64,000 nt of DNA from Paraburkholderia sp. C35 (GTDB lineage: Bacteria; Pseudomonadota; Gammaproteobacteria; Burkholderiales; Burkholderiaceae), in assembly GCF_003121405.1 (NCBI RefSeq), contig NZ_QBUY01000038.1, positions 1-64,000 on the forward strand. Reading direction: 5' to 3'. The notes beneath the pieces are model-generated. The model worked only from the letters and a program-made list of their open reading frames with translations, made no database searches and was not told the DNA's origin. This document shows positions 8,886 to 18,096 of the stretch, one piece after another. Each line of letters begins with the position of its first letter. The stretch's first letter is position 1. A program made the position numbers and the translations under genes.

Positions 8886-10793
8886 ATGGTTTCGATACGA
8901 CTGCCCGATGGTTCTGTTCGACAGTACGAGCATCCCGTGACCGTCGCCGAAGTGGCGGCCTCGATCGGCCCCGGTCTCGCGAAGGCTGCGCTTGGCGGCA
9001 AGATCGACGGTGAACTCGTCGATACGTCCGCGCTCATCGATCACGATGTGTCGCTCGCGATCGTCACGGACAAGGATGCCGACGGCCTCGACATCATTCG
9101 CCACTCGACCGCTCACTTGCTCGCCTACGCAGTGAAGGACCTCTTCCCCGAGGCGCAGGTGACGATCGGGCCGGTAATCGACAACGGCTTTTACTACGAC
9201 TTCTCGTATAGCCGTCCCTTCACGCCCGAAGATCTCGAAAAGATCGAAAAGCGCATGCAGGAGCTCGCAAAGAAGGACGAGCAGGTGTCGCGTCGCGTGG
9301 TGTCGCGTGATGAGGCCGTCGAATACTTCAAGAGCATCGGCGAGAAGTACAAGGCCGAAATCATCGAATCGATTCCTGCCACGGATGAAATCAAGCTGTA
9401 CTCGCATGGCGGCTTCACCGACCTGTGCCGCGGCCCGCACGTCCCGTCGACGGGCAAGCTGAAGGTCTTCAAGCTGATGAAGCTCGCAGGCGCGTACTGG
9501 CGCGGCGATTCGAAGAACGAGCAATTGCAGCGTATTTACGGTACGGCCTGGACGAAGAAGGAAGACCAGGACGCGTATCTGCACATGCTCGAAGAAGCGG
9601 AAAAGCGCGATCACCGCAAGCTCGGCAAGCAACTCGACCTGTTCCATATGCAGGACGAGTCGCCGGGCATGGTGTTCTGGCATCCGCGCGGCTGGACGCT
9701 GTGGCAGCAGGTCGAGCAGTACATGCGCCGTCGCGTGAACGATGCCGGCTATCTCGAGATCAAGACGCCGATGATCATGGATCGCTCGCTGTGGGAAGCG
9801 TCCGGTCACTGGCAGAACTATCGTGAAAACATGTTCACGACCGAGTCTGAAAAGCGCGACTACGCGATCAAGCCGATGAACTGCCCGGGTCACGTGCAGG
9901 TGTTCAATCACGGCCTGCGTTCGTACCGCGATCTGCCGCTGCGTTATGCGGAGTTCGGCTCGTGCCATCGGAACGAATCGTCGGGTGCGCTCCATGGCTT
10001 GATGCGCGTACGCGGCTTCGTCCAGGATGATGCGCATATCTTCTGTACCGAAGACCAGTTCATCAGCGAATCGATCGCGTTCAACACGCTGGCGATGAGC
10101 GTCTATAAGGATTTCGGCTTCGATAACGTCGAGATCAAGCTGTCGCTGCGTCCGGATGCGCGTGCGGGTACGGATGAAACCTGGGATCGTGCCGAGCAGG
10201 GTCTGCGCGACGCGCTGACCGCGTGCGGCGTGACCTGGGAAGAGTTGCCAGGCGAGGGTGCTTTCTACGGTCCGAAGGTGGAATACCACATCAAGGATGC
10301 GCTCGGCCGTTCGTGGCAATGCGGCACGCTGCAGCTCGACATGGTGCTGCCGGAACGCCTTGGCGCGGAATACGTGGCCGAGGACAACAGCCGTCGCCGC
10401 CCGATCATGCTGCACCGGGCAATCGTCGGATCAATGGAGCGATTCCTCGGCATTCTGATCGAGCACCATGCTGGTGCAATGCCTGCGTGGCTCGCGCCGA
10501 TGCAGGTTGTCGTGATGAATATCGCGGAAAGTCAGGCGGAATACGCACAATCTCTTGCCCAATCGTTGCAAAAACAAGGGGTTAGAGTGGAGGCCGATTT
10601 GCGCAACGAGAAGATTAGCTATAAAATACGCGAGCACACGCTGGAGAAGGTGCCGTATTTGCTGGTCGTCGGCGATAAAGAGCGTGATGCACAAACGGTA
10701 GCCGTGCGTGCCCGTGGCGGCGTCGATCTGGGCGTGATGTCCCTCGATGCCTTCAGCGAGCGTCTGCGTCAAGACGTACAGACGTTCAACTAA
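8886..10793 (+). CDS. thrS: Threonine--tRNA ligase
   Basis: Class II aminoacyl-tRNA synthetase of 635 residues. It has an N-terminal TGS domain (RLPDGSVRQYEHPVTVAEVA), the editing domain with HSTAHLLAYAVK, and a catalytic core with the zinc-ligand Cys in IKPMNCPGHVQ. Motif 2 is around GLMRVRGFVQDDAHIF, motif 3 is GSMERFLGILIEHH, and an anticodon-binding domain is at the C-terminus. The start at 8886 (MVSIRL) has CGGAGA six bases upstream; an ATG at 8871 is the alternative. It is first in the thrS-infC-rpmI-rplT-pheST series. Confidence 0.96.
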   Translation: MVSIRLPDGSVRQYEHPVTVAEVAASIGPGLAKAALGGKIDGELVDTSALIDHDVSLAIVTDKDADGLDIIRHSTAHLLAYAVKDLFPEAQVTIGPVIDNGFYYDFSYSRPFTPEDLEKIEKRMQELAKKDEQVSRRVVSRDEAVEYFKSIGEKYKAEIIESIPATDEIKLYSHGGFTDLCRGPHVPSTGKLKVFKLMKLAGAYWRGDSKNEQLQRIYGTAWTKKEDQDAYLHMLEEAEKRDHRKLGKQLDLFHMQDESPGMVFWHPRGWTLWQQVEQYMRRRVNDAGYLEIKTPMIMDRSLWEASGHWQNYRENMFTTESEKRDYAIKPMNCPGHVQVFNHGLRSYRDLPLRYAEFGSCHRNESSGALHGLMRVRGFVQDDAHIFCTEDQFISESIAFNTLAMSVYKDFGFDNVEIKLSLRPDARAGTDETWDRAEQGLRDALTACGVTWEELPGEGAFYGPKVEYHIKDALGRSWQCGTLQLDMVLPERLGAEYVAEDNSRRRPIMLHRAIVGSMERFLGILIEHHAGAMPAWLAPMQVVVMNIAESQAEYAQSLAQSLQKQGVRVEADLRNEKISYKIREHTLEKVPYLLVVGDKERDAQTVAVRARGGVDLGVMSLDAFSERLRQDVQTFN

Positions 10794-10841
10794 CCACCAG
10801 GCAGCGCGGCTCGTTTTTTTAATTTTTAGAGGAAACGTAAC

Positions 10842-11366
10842 ATCGCTACTGATAAGTCTGCGCATCGCATCAACGGTGAAATCACTGCACCTGAAGTGCG
10901 TCTGGTCGGAGTCGACAACGAACCGCTCGGCATCGTAAAACTCGCTGATGCTTTCCGCCTGTCGGAACAGCAGGACGTGGATCTGGTTGAAATCGCACCG
11001 CAAGCGGTTCCGCCTGTCTGCCGCCTGATGGACTACGGCAAGTTCAAGTACCAGGAAGCAAAGAAGCAGCACGAGGCCAAGCTCAAGCAGAAGGTCATCC
11101 AGGTCAAGGAAGTCAAGTTCCGGCCGGGTACGGATGACGGTGACTACAACGTCAAGCTGCGCAATCTCGTCCGCTTCCTTGAAGATGGCGACAAGACGAA
11201 GATCACGTTGCGTTTCCGCGGCCGCGAAATGGCTCACCAGGAAATCGGTATGCGCATGCTCGAGCGTCTGCGTACTGATCTGGATGAAGTCGGTCAGGTC
11301 GAGCAAATGCCGAAGATGGAAGGCCGCCAGATGATCATGGTGCTGGCGCCGAAAAAGAAGAAGTAA
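10842..11366 (+). CDS. infC: Translation initiation factor IF-3 (ATC start codon)
   Basis: IF-3 of 174 residues that binds the 30S subunit and checks initiator tRNA and start-codon pairing. The reading frame has no ATG or GTG at the proper N-terminus. It begins ATC-GCT-ACT-GAT-AAG eight bases after GAGGAA, giving the family N-terminus ATDKSAHRINGEITAPEVRL. Rare AUU/AUC starts are the known basis of infC autoregulation, because IF-3 rejects non-canonical starts. Conserved blocks such as RLMDYGKFKYQEAKKQ and KEVKFRPGTDDGDYNVKLRN follow. The first in-frame ATG, at 10896, would remove 18 conserved residues. Confidence 0.93.
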   Translation: MATDKSAHRINGEITAPEVRLVGVDNEPLGIVKLADAFRLSEQQDVDLVEIAPQAVPPVCRLMDYGKFKYQEAKKQHEAKLKQKVIQVKEVKFRPGTDDGDYNVKLRNLVRFLEDGDKTKITLRFRGREMAHQEIGMRMLERLRTDLDEVGQVEQMPKMEGRQMIMVLAPKKKK

Positions 11367-11622
11367 GCAGACGTCGGCTGCGCGTTTCAATGCGCGCGGT
11401 GCGTTTGTCGGAAAGTTTGAAGCGCGCGTCGTCAAAGGCGGCGTATGCGAAGCAGGTTTCGGAAGATGTCCGCGGCAATGTTGAAGCGGGCGTATTTCCC
11501 GAAAAGCAGCGACCGGCAGTTCAGGTTGTCTGCATACCAAGTGGAGTGGGTTTCGAAGGGCGGGTGAGGGCTTTCTGAGCCAACCGCACACCCATGTCCA
11601 TCAAATAATGGAGTTGTCTGTC
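11367..11622 (+). promoter_or_regulatory. infC-rpmI intergenic leader
   Basis: 256 bp without a convincing gene between two genes of one operon. In other bacteria ribosomal protein L20 represses rpmI-rplT translation by binding the mRNA here, so an L20-responsive leader is plausible. The only hairpin noted is GCGCG(TTTCAAT)CGCGC near 11377-11395. rpmI itself has GGAG before its ATG. Confidence 0.3.
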
Positions 11623-11820
11623 ATGCCGAAGATGAAGACCAAGAAGAGCGCTGCAAAGCGCTTCGTGGTTCGTCCGGGCGGTACCGTCAAGCGCGGTCAA
11701 GCCTTCAAGCGCCACATTCTTACCAAGAAGACCACCAAGAACAAGCGTCACCTGCGCGGCGCCACGGCAGTTCATGATTCCGATCTGAACTCCGTACGCG
11801 CAATGCTGCCGTTCGCCTAA
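11623..11820 (+). CDS. rpmI: 50S ribosomal protein L35
   Basis: A 65-residue very basic protein beginning [14 protein letters not shown], with the family block [18 protein letters not shown]. It is a component of the large ribosomal subunit. The ATG at 11623 is preceded by TGGAG; an earlier in-frame ATG at 11608 would add five unrelated residues. It lies 29 bp before rplT. Confidence 0.97.
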
Positions 11821-11849
11821 CCCTTAACCGATACTCATAGGAGCGAAAC

Positions 11850-12209
11850 ATGCCTCGAGTCAAACGTGGGGTTACCGCACGGGCCCGCCATAAGAAGATC
11901 ATCAACCTGGCCAAGGGTTACCGCGGCCGCCGCAATAACGTCTATCGCATCGCCAAGCAGGCGGTCATGCGCGCAGGCCAATACGCCTACCGCGATCGCC
12001 GCAACAAGAAGCGTGTGTTCCGCGCACTGTGGATCACGCGTATCAACGCGGCGGTGCGTCAGCACGACATGACGTACAGCGTGTTCATCAACGGCCTGAA
12101 GAAGGCGTCGATCGAACTGGACCGCAAGGTGCTGGCCGACATGGCTGTGTTCGACAAGGCTGCTTTTGCTGCGATCGTTCAGCAGGTGAAAGCCGCCGTT
12201 GCAGCCTGA
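11850..12209 (+). CDS. rplT: 50S ribosomal protein L20
   Basis: A 119-residue protein beginning MPRVKRGVTARARHKKI and containing KGYRGRRNNVYRIAKQAVM and RDRRNKKRVFRALWI, all diagnostic of L20. It binds 23S rRNA early in assembly and usually autoregulates the rpmI-rplT mRNA. TAGGAG lies upstream. An intrinsic terminator follows. Confidence 0.97.
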   Translation: MPRVKRGVTARARHKKIINLAKGYRGRRNNVYRIAKQAVMRAGQYAYRDRRNKKRVFRALWITRINAAVRQHDMTYSVFINGLKKASIELDRKVLADMAVFDKAAFAAIVQQVKAAVAA

Positions 12210-12286
12210 TTGCGCTGTTAGCATCTAGTACTGCGTGGTTCGTTGCAGCGAACATCCGGTAGTCTCGGTGACGCTGCAACAAAAAC

Positions 12287-12313
12287 GGGGCTCCTCACCG
12301 AGCCCCTTTTTTG
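12287..12313 (+). terminator. Intrinsic terminator between rplT and pheS
   Basis: The 7-bp stem GGGGCTC / GAGCCCC with a six-base loop is followed by six T. It lies about 55 bases before the pheS start, so it either separates pheST from the ribosomal genes or acts as a pheS attenuator. No Phe-rich leader peptide is visible upstream. Confidence 0.82.
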
Positions 12314-12367
12314 TTGGTCGAGCCAGTTTTACTTCGATTGAATACTGACGTTGAAAAGATGGGATCA

Positions 12368-13381
12368 ATGGATCTGGACCAGATTGTCGCCGACGCAAAA
12401 AGCGCCTTTGAACAAGCCTCCGACGTCACCACGCTCGAAAACGAGAAAGCACGCTTTCTCGGTAAATCGGGTGCCTTGACGGAACTGTTGAAGGGGCTCG
12501 GCAAGCTCGATCCCGAAACGCGCAAGACGGAAGGCGCGCGGATCAACATCGTCAAGCAGCAGGTCGAAGCCGCGTTGACGGCGCGCCGCCAGGCGCTGGC
12601 CGATGCGCTGCTGAACCAGCGCCTCGCCGCTGAAGCCATCGACGTCACCTTGCCGGGCCGTGGCGCGGGCAAGGGCACACTGCATCCTGTGATGCACACG
12701 TGGGAACGCGTCGAACAGATTTTCCGCACGATTGGTTTCGACGTGGCCGATGGCCCCGAAATCGAGACCGACTGGTACAACTTCACGTCGCTGAACAGCC
12801 CGGAAAACCATCCGGCGCGTTCGATGCAAGATACCTTCTACGTCGACGGCAAGGACGCCGAAGGCCGTCCGCTGCTGCTGCGTACACACACCAGCCCGAT
12901 GCAGGTCCGCTACGCGCGTACCAACACGCCGCCGATCAAGGTGATCGTGCCTGGCCGCACGTACCGCGTGGACAGCGATGCAACGCACTCGCCGATGTTC
13001 AACCAGGTCGAAGGCCTGTGGATCGACGAGAACATCAGCTTCGCCGACCTCAAGGGCGTCTACACCGACTTCCTAAAAAAATTCTTCGAGCGCGACGACA
13101 TTCTCGTGCGCTTCCGTCCGTCGTACTTTCCGTTCACCGAGCCGTCTGCCGAGATCGACATGATGTTCGAGCACGGCAAGAACGCCGGTAAATGGCTCGA
13201 AATTTCGGGCTCGGGCCAGGTTCACCCGACGGTGATCCGCAACATGGGCCTCGACCCCGAGCGCTATATCGGCTTTGCATTCGGCAGCGGCCTCGAGCGT
13301 CTGACGATGCTGCGCTACGGCGTTCAGGATCTGCGTCTGTTCTTTGAAAACGACCTGCGCTTCCTGCGCCAGTTCGCCTGA
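12368..13381 (+). CDS. pheS: Phenylalanine--tRNA ligase alpha subunit
   Basis: Catalytic alpha subunit (337 residues) of the alpha2-beta2 synthetase. It has an N-terminal coiled-coil region, then class II motifs: HPVMHTWERVEQIF, DTFYV with RTHTSPMQVRY, RPSYFPFTEPSAEIDMMF, and GFAFGSGLERLTML (motif 3). The start at 12368 (MDLDQIV) fits the normal length; an ATG at 12359 is close by and cannot be excluded. pheT follows after 140 bp. Confidence 0.95.
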   Translation: MDLDQIVADAKSAFEQASDVTTLENEKARFLGKSGALTELLKGLGKLDPETRKTEGARINIVKQQVEAALTARRQALADALLNQRLAAEAIDVTLPGRGAGKGTLHPVMHTWERVEQIFRTIGFDVADGPEIETDWYNFTSLNSPENHPARSMQDTFYVDGKDAEGRPLLLRTHTSPMQVRYARTNTPPIKVIVPGRTYRVDSDATHSPMFNQVEGLWIDENISFADLKGVYTDFLKKFFERDDILVRFRPSYFPFTEPSAEIDMMFEHGKNAGKWLEISGSGQVHPTVIRNMGLDPERYIGFAFGSGLERLTMLRYGVQDLRLFFENDLRFLRQFA

Positions 13382-13521
13382 GGCGAGCGAGCAGCGTCAT
13401 AGCACGCGACGAGAGCGTGACGGTAGTCAACATGAAGATCGCCGTCACGCAAACAGCGCCTCCGGCCTGATGCCATGCATCATCCGGACGCGGACACAAC
13501 CTGTTTAGAACGTACAGAACC

Positions 13522-15954
13522 ATGCAATTCCCGGAATCCTGGCTCAGAACCTTTGTCGATCCGCAACTGACGACGGCCGAACTGTCGCACGCCCTGACGA
13601 TGGCCGGTCTCGAAGTCGAAGACCTGCGTCCCGCCGCGCCGCCGACGTCGAAGATCGTCGTGGGCCGCGTGCTCGAAGTCGTCAAGCACCCGGACGCGGA
13701 CAAGCTCAACGTGTGTCAGGTCGATGCCGGCACGGGCGCGACGCTGAACATCGTGTGCGGCGCGCCGAACGTGGCGCCCGGCATCAAGGTGCCCGTCGCG
13801 CTGGTCGGCGCGCAGTTGCCGCCCGCTGAAGAAGGCGGTGCGCCGTTCGCAATCAAGCTGTCGAAGCTGCGCGGCGTGCAGAGCGAAGGCATGCTGTGCT
13901 CGGCACGCGAACTGAAGCTGTCGGAAGATCATAGCGGCCTGCTGATCCTGCCGGAAGATACGCCGATCGGCCAGGATATTCGCGAAGCGCTGAACCTCGA
14001 CGACACCGTGTTCGAAATCAAGTTGACGCCGAACAAGGCCGATTGCCTGTCCGTGTTCGGTGTTGCACGCGAGACGGCTGCCATCACCGGCGCACCGCTG
14101 CGCCCGCTCGCGATCAAGCCCGTCGAAGTCAAGCTCAACGAAACGTTGCCCGTGAAGATTTCGGCGCCGGATCTGTGCGGCCGCTTCTCGGGTCGCGTGA
14201 TCCGTGGCGTCAACGCGCGCGCGAAGTCTCCGGCGTGGATGGTGGAGCGCCTCGAACGTTCCGGTCAACGAAGCATTTCTGCACTGGTCGACATCTCGAA
14301 CTACGTGATGCTCGAACTCGGCCGTCCGTCGCACGTGTTCGATCTGGACAAGATTCACGGCACGATGGACGTGCGCTGGGGCAAGCGCGGCGAATCGCTG
14401 AAGCTGCTCAACGGCAACACAGTCGAAGTGGACGAGACGGTCGGCGTGATCGCGGATGATCAGCACATCGAAAGCCTCGCGGGCATCATGGGCGGCGACA
14501 GTACGGCCGTTACGCTCGATACGACCAACATCTATCTCGAAGCCGCTTTCTGGTGGCCCGATAGCATTCGTGGCCGTTCGCGCCGTTATAACTTCTCGAC
14601 GGACGCGGGTCATCGCTTCGAACGCGGCGTCGATTACTCGACGACCGTCGAGCATATCGAACGCATCACGCAACTGATTCTCGATATCTGCGGTGGCGAA
14701 GCCGGTCCCGTCGACGATCAGATCGTCAACGTGCCGAACCGCGCGCCTGTGAAGATGCGTGTCGCGCGCGCGAACCGCATCATCGGTATCGCGATCAGCG
14801 CTGAAGAGATCGCGCAGATCTTCACGCGTCTTGGCCTGCCGTTCGAGCGCGAAGGCGAAGATTTCCTCGTCACGCCGCCGCCGTATCGCTTCGATATCGA
14901 AATCGAAGAAGACCTGATTGAAGAAGTCGCGCGCATTTACGGTTTCGAAAAGATTCCGGCGCGTCCGCCTGTTGCGCGCAGCGAAATGCGCCGCACGAAC
15001 GAGACGCAGCGCTCGATTCACACGCTGCGTCACGCGCTCGCCGCGCGCGATTACGCGGAAACGGTGAACTTCAGTTTCGTCGATGCCGAGTGGGAACAGG
15101 ATTTCGCTGGCAACGACACGCCGGTGAAGCTGCTTAATCCGATCGCAAGCCAGTTGTCGGTGATGCGTACGACGCTGTTCGGCAGCCTGATCAACGTTTT
15201 GCGCCACAACCTGAACCGTCGCGCGGATCGCATTCGCGTGTTCGAAGCCGGTCGCGTGTTCCTGCAGGACGCGTCGATCAAGGCTGGTGAGCTGGCTGTC
15301 GAAGGCTTCGCGCAACCGAAGATGCTTGGCGCGCTGGCGTATGGTCCCGTGATCGAAGAGCAGTGGGGCGCACAAACGCGTGCCGTCGATTTCTTCGACG
15401 TGAAGGGCGACATCGAGGCGCTGCTGGCGCCCGCTGTCGCGCGTTTCGTGAAGGCGGAACATCCGGCGCTGCATCCGGGACGTAGCGCGCGCATCGAACT
15501 CGATGGCCGCGCGATCGGCTGGATCGGCGAGCTGCATCCGCGCTGGATGCAGAAGTACGACCTGCCGCACGCGCCCATTCTGTTCGAAGTCGAAGCGGAA
15601 GCGCTGATGCAGCGCGCGCTGCCGACCCCGACGGACGTGTCGAAATTCCCGCCGGTGCGTCGCGATATTGCGATCGTCGTCGATCAGAAAATCGAGGTTC
15701 AGGCGCTCTTTGACGAGATGCAAAAAGCGCTCACGGAAGAGGCCTGCAAGACCATTCAAAGGGTTGCGCTGTTCGATGAATTTCGTGCAAAATCAAATAC
15801 TTCCGGCGGACTGGCGGCGCACGAGAAACGCCTTGCGGTCCGTGTAACCTTGCAAGATACTGGTGGCACCCTTCAGGATGAAACGGTCGATCTGGCCATT
15901 CAGACTTTGGTGGATCGTCTTGCTCGAGTGTATGGCGCCCGGTTGCGCGGATAA
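13522..15954 (+). CDS. pheT: Phenylalanine--tRNA ligase beta subunit
   Basis: Beta subunit of 810 residues. The N-terminal tRNA-binding (EMAP/OB-like) domain has VLEVVKHPDADKLNVCQVDA. The central B3/B4 editing and B5 domains follow (for example RSRRYNFSTDAGHRFERGVD), then a core resembling the catalytic domain, and a C-terminal ferredoxin-fold anticodon-binding domain (SKFPPVRRDIAIVVD). Length is normal for proteobacteria. It is immediately upstream of ihfA, as in E. coli. Confidence 0.96.
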   Translation: MQFPESWLRTFVDPQLTTAELSHALTMAGLEVEDLRPAAPPTSKIVVGRVLEVVKHPDADKLNVCQVDAGTGATLNIVCGAPNVAPGIKVPVALVGAQLPPAEEGGAPFAIKLSKLRGVQSEGMLCSARELKLSEDHSGLLILPEDTPIGQDIREALNLDDTVFEIKLTPNKADCLSVFGVARETAAITGAPLRPLAIKPVEVKLNETLPVKISAPDLCGRFSGRVIRGVNARAKSPAWMVERLERSGQRSISALVDISNYVMLELGRPSHVFDLDKIHGTMDVRWGKRGESLKLLNGNTVEVDETVGVIADDQHIESLAGIMGGDSTAVTLDTTNIYLEAAFWWPDSIRGRSRRYNFSTDAGHRFERGVDYSTTVEHIERITQLILDICGGEAGPVDDQIVNVPNRAPVKMRVARANRIIGIAISAEEIAQIFTRLGLPFEREGEDFLVTPPPYRFDIEIEEDLIEEVARIYGFEKIPARPPVARSEMRRTNETQRSIHTLRHALAARDYAETVNFSFVDAEWEQDFAGNDTPVKLLNPIASQLSVMRTTLFGSLINVLRHNLNRRADRIRVFEAGRVFLQDASIKAGELAVEGFAQPKMLGALAYGPVIEEQWGAQTRAVDFFDVKGDIEALLAPAVARFVKAEHPALHPGRSARIELDGRAIGWIGELHPRWMQKYDLPHAPILFEVEAEALMQRALPTPTDVSKFPPVRRDIAIVVDQKIEVQALFDEMQKALTEEACKTIQRVALFDEFRAKSNTSGGLAAHEKRLAVRVTLQDTGGTLQDETVDLAIQTLVDRLARVYGARLRG

Positions 15955-16008
15955 CCGATAACGGCTCTTCCGCAAGTTCCGTTCTGGTAGACGCGCCATT
16001 TGACAGAT

Positions 16009-16419
16009 ATGAATGAAATGAACTCGAGTGATTTCGAAGCCCTTCTTACGGCGCAGCGTAGCGCCATGATTCGCGATATTCCTACCTCATCCTCCAGCGC
16101 GTCGGCCGAAGCACCGACGCTCACCAAGGCTGAGCTTGCCGAGCTGCTGTTCGACAATGTCGGGCTCAACAAGCGGGAAGCGAAGGACATGGTCGAAGCG
16201 TTCTTCGAGGTGATTCGCGATGCGCTGGAAAGCGGCGACAGCGTCAAGCTGTCCGGCTTCGGCAACTTCCAGTTGCGCGACAAGCCGCAGCGTCCGGGCA
16301 GAAATCCGAAAACGGGCGAGGCGATTCCTATCGCTGCGCGTCGTGTCGTGACGTTCCACGCAAGTCAAAAGCTGAAGGCGCTGGTCGAGAACGGCGCTGA
16401 AGAGAGCTTCGCGCGCTGA
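16009..16419 (+). CDS. ihfA: Integration host factor subunit alpha
   Basis: DNA-bending HU/IHF family protein of 136 residues. The core begins near residue 38 with TLTKAELAELLFDNVGL and includes the beta-arm motif KPQRPGRNPKTGEAIPI. The N-terminus carries an extra ~35 Ser/Ala-rich residues compared with E. coli IHF-alpha. The start is uncertain: ATG 16009, ATG 16018 and TTG 16000 are all in frame, none with a strong Shine-Dalgarno. IHF matters here because it usually assists sigma-54 promoters, one of which is proposed at 57776. Confidence 0.93.
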   Translation: MNEMNSSDFEALLTAQRSAMIRDIPTSSSSASAEAPTLTKAELAELLFDNVGLNKREAKDMVEAFFEVIRDALESGDSVKLSGFGNFQLRDKPQRPGRNPKTGEAIPIAARRVVTFHASQKLKALVENGAEESFAR

Positions 16420-16473
16420 TCGAATCGCGCGCCCGCGCAACCACTACGACGGTCAACCGACCGCTAACTGACG

Positions 16474-16878
16474 ATGACAGCGACGATCGAAAAAGTCGTC
16501 TTGCCTCCGATTCCCGCGAAGCGCTACTTCACGATCGGTGAAGTCAGCGAGCTATGCGGTGTGAAGCCGCATGTGCTGCGGTACTGGGAGCAGGAGTTCA
16601 CGCAGTTGCGGCCAGTGAAGCGCAGAGGTAACCGTCGTTACTATCAGCATCATGAAGTGCTGCTGATCAGGCGGATCCGCGAGTTGCTGTATGAGCAGGG
16701 CTTCACGATCAACGGGGCGCGCAACCGGCTCGATTCGCATGGCGCTGTGCAAGGCGCGGAAGGCGAGGGCGAAGTGATGGAAGGTACTGTCGTGCAGGCA
16801 AGCACGGCTTCCGCCACGGTCGATGTCGATCAGTTGCGCAAAGAATTGCTGCAGGTGATCGACCTGCTTGGTCATTGA
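16474..16878 (+). CDS. MerR family transcriptional regulator
   Basis: A 134-residue regulator with an N-terminal winged-helix MerR domain: YFTIGEVSELCGVKPHVLRYWEQEF, then RRGNRRYYQHHEVLLIRRIRELLYEQGFTI. The short C-terminal part has no recognisable effector domain or metal-binding Cys cluster. It is the standard neighbour of ihfA in beta- and gamma-proteobacteria. Its target is unknown. Confidence 0.88.
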   Translation: MTATIEKVVLPPIPAKRYFTIGEVSELCGVKPHVLRYWEQEFTQLRPVKRRGNRRYYQHHEVLLIRRIRELLYEQGFTINGARNRLDSHGAVQGAEGEGEVMEGTVVQASTASATVDVDQLRKELLQVIDLLGH

Positions 16879-16910
16879 ATGTTTTGTTGTATCGAGTTTG
16901 ATTGTTGCAG

Positions 16911-16939
16911 TTCTATTCGCATGAAGTGTCTGTTATACT
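16911..16939 (+). promoter_or_regulatory. Promoter of tRNA-Pro
   Basis: TATACT at 16934-16939 is a good -10 element ending 10 bases before the tRNA. TTCTAT at 16911-16916 is a weak -35 at 17-bp spacing. Confidence 0.65.
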
Positions 16940-16949
16940 CTCATGCTTT

Positions 16950-17026
<77 letters not shown>

Positions 17027-17036
17027 GATGGATAAG

Positions 17037-17070
17037 AAGGACTTACGGTGCAAGCCGTAAGTCCTTTTTC
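17037..17070 (+). terminator. Terminator of tRNA-Pro
   Basis: The perfect 12-bp stem AAGGACTTACGG / CCGTAAGTCCTT with a six-base loop is followed by TTTTC. It is 10 bases past the tRNA end. Confidence 0.88.
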
Positions 17071-17167
17071 GTTTGCGCGATGATTTTTCGCGTTCCACTG
17101 CCTCTCGCTAACTGCATCGTCATCCTGATTAATCTCGCGCATCAACGGATGTCCGGCAGCAGTGGCA

Positions 17168-17452
17168 TCACTTCCCCGCCTTGAACGCACCCAATGCCGC
17201 GCCGAGTTCCTCGTCGCTGAGCGCGGGCACGACTCTGAACGTGAAGAGATCGCCCCACTCAAGCACCCATGCCGCCATCGGCGCACTGCTGTCGGATTCG
17301 ATGATGGCGAAGCCGCTCAACTCGCCGATCGTATGCCAGCGTCCGAGCATCCTGATGCCGTCGGGCGGCAGGGCGCCGCCCGTCTTCATGAAGCGCTCGA
17401 CGGCTGATTGCTGTGTCGTCGGTAGGCCGTTCCACTGAACTATGAACTTCAT
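17168..17452 (-). CDS. DUF3303 domain-containing protein
   Basis: A 94-residue small protein beginning MKFIVQWNGLPTTQQSAVERF. It has the GRWHTIGELSGFAIIESD and WGDLFTFRVVPALSDEE segments that fit DUF3303. The start at 17452 is supported by GGAGGTG seven bases upstream; the longer open frame to 17503 has none. It is monocistronic and convergent with the tRNA-Pro terminator. Function unknown. Confidence 0.75.
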   Translation of the reverse strand: MKFIVQWNGLPTTQQSAVERFMKTGGALPPDGIRMLGRWHTIGELSGFAIIESDSSAPMAAWVLEWGDLFTFRVVPALSDEELGAALGAFKAGK

Positions 17453-17726
17453 TGCGCACCTCCACTTCACTCGCGACGATGCCGGCCAGTGGCAAGCCGT
17501 CACCGTGACGGGCGCTGCGGAGTGCGGCGCTCGGGAGCCTGTATCGCGTGTGGATTCGTCCTACTGAATCGAACATTCGATGCAACCACCTCGGCGTTCC
17601 TGAGAATGATAGGTCGCGTGTATCGAACTTCCATTCGACGAATCTGAGGCTGTTGCGAGTGCGCTCGATAGCGTTCCGCGCAAGTCGCAGTGCTTTAAGT
17701 TTCCGTTAAGCCTGCGCTTTTACATT

Positions 17727-17935
17727 GTCATGGCGTTCGGACGATGCAAGAGGTGCTGCGAGGAGTCGTCCGACGCTTCGTGGTCCGCCGGGGGGCGAAC
17801 CAGACGAAGACCATCGTCGATGCGCATTCGACCGCCGCAAGGTGCCAGATGGCGTGTGGCAAGCGGCCGAACAGTCTTCGCCCGAAGGCTGTGGGGGACG
17901 GCCATTGAACCCGGTGCTCCACCGGGTTTTTCTTT
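17727..17935 (+). ncRNA. Candidate structured small RNA with terminator, upstream of uvrA
   Basis: No protein fits here, but successive strong hairpins occur on the plus strand. They are GCGTTCGGACGA (17733-17744) with TCGTCCGACGC (17766-17776), and GGTCCGCC (17782-17789) with GGCGAACC (17794-17801, one mismatch). Next, GGCCG/CGGCC (17865-17869/17899-17903) encloses CAGTCTTC/GAAGGCTG. The last is a terminator stem AACCCGGTG/CACCGGGTT (17908-17927) followed by TTTTCTTTT. The 5' end is a guess; TACATT at 17721-17726 could be a -10 with a weak -35. I do not recognise it as 6S, 4.5S, tmRNA or RNase P RNA. Confidence 0.5.
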
Positions 17936-18096
17936 TCCGACGCTCGCCGGCATCGCGCCGGCGAGCGCCGCGGATCGCGCGAGTTGCGCCAGGATTGACT
18001 CGATTCCGCGCTGAACCGCGCGCCCGGTGGCGCGTCATAAACAGGTGATTTGGCCTATGCCATTTGCCGCGATATTGTCGTGCAATCCGCGTGCAA

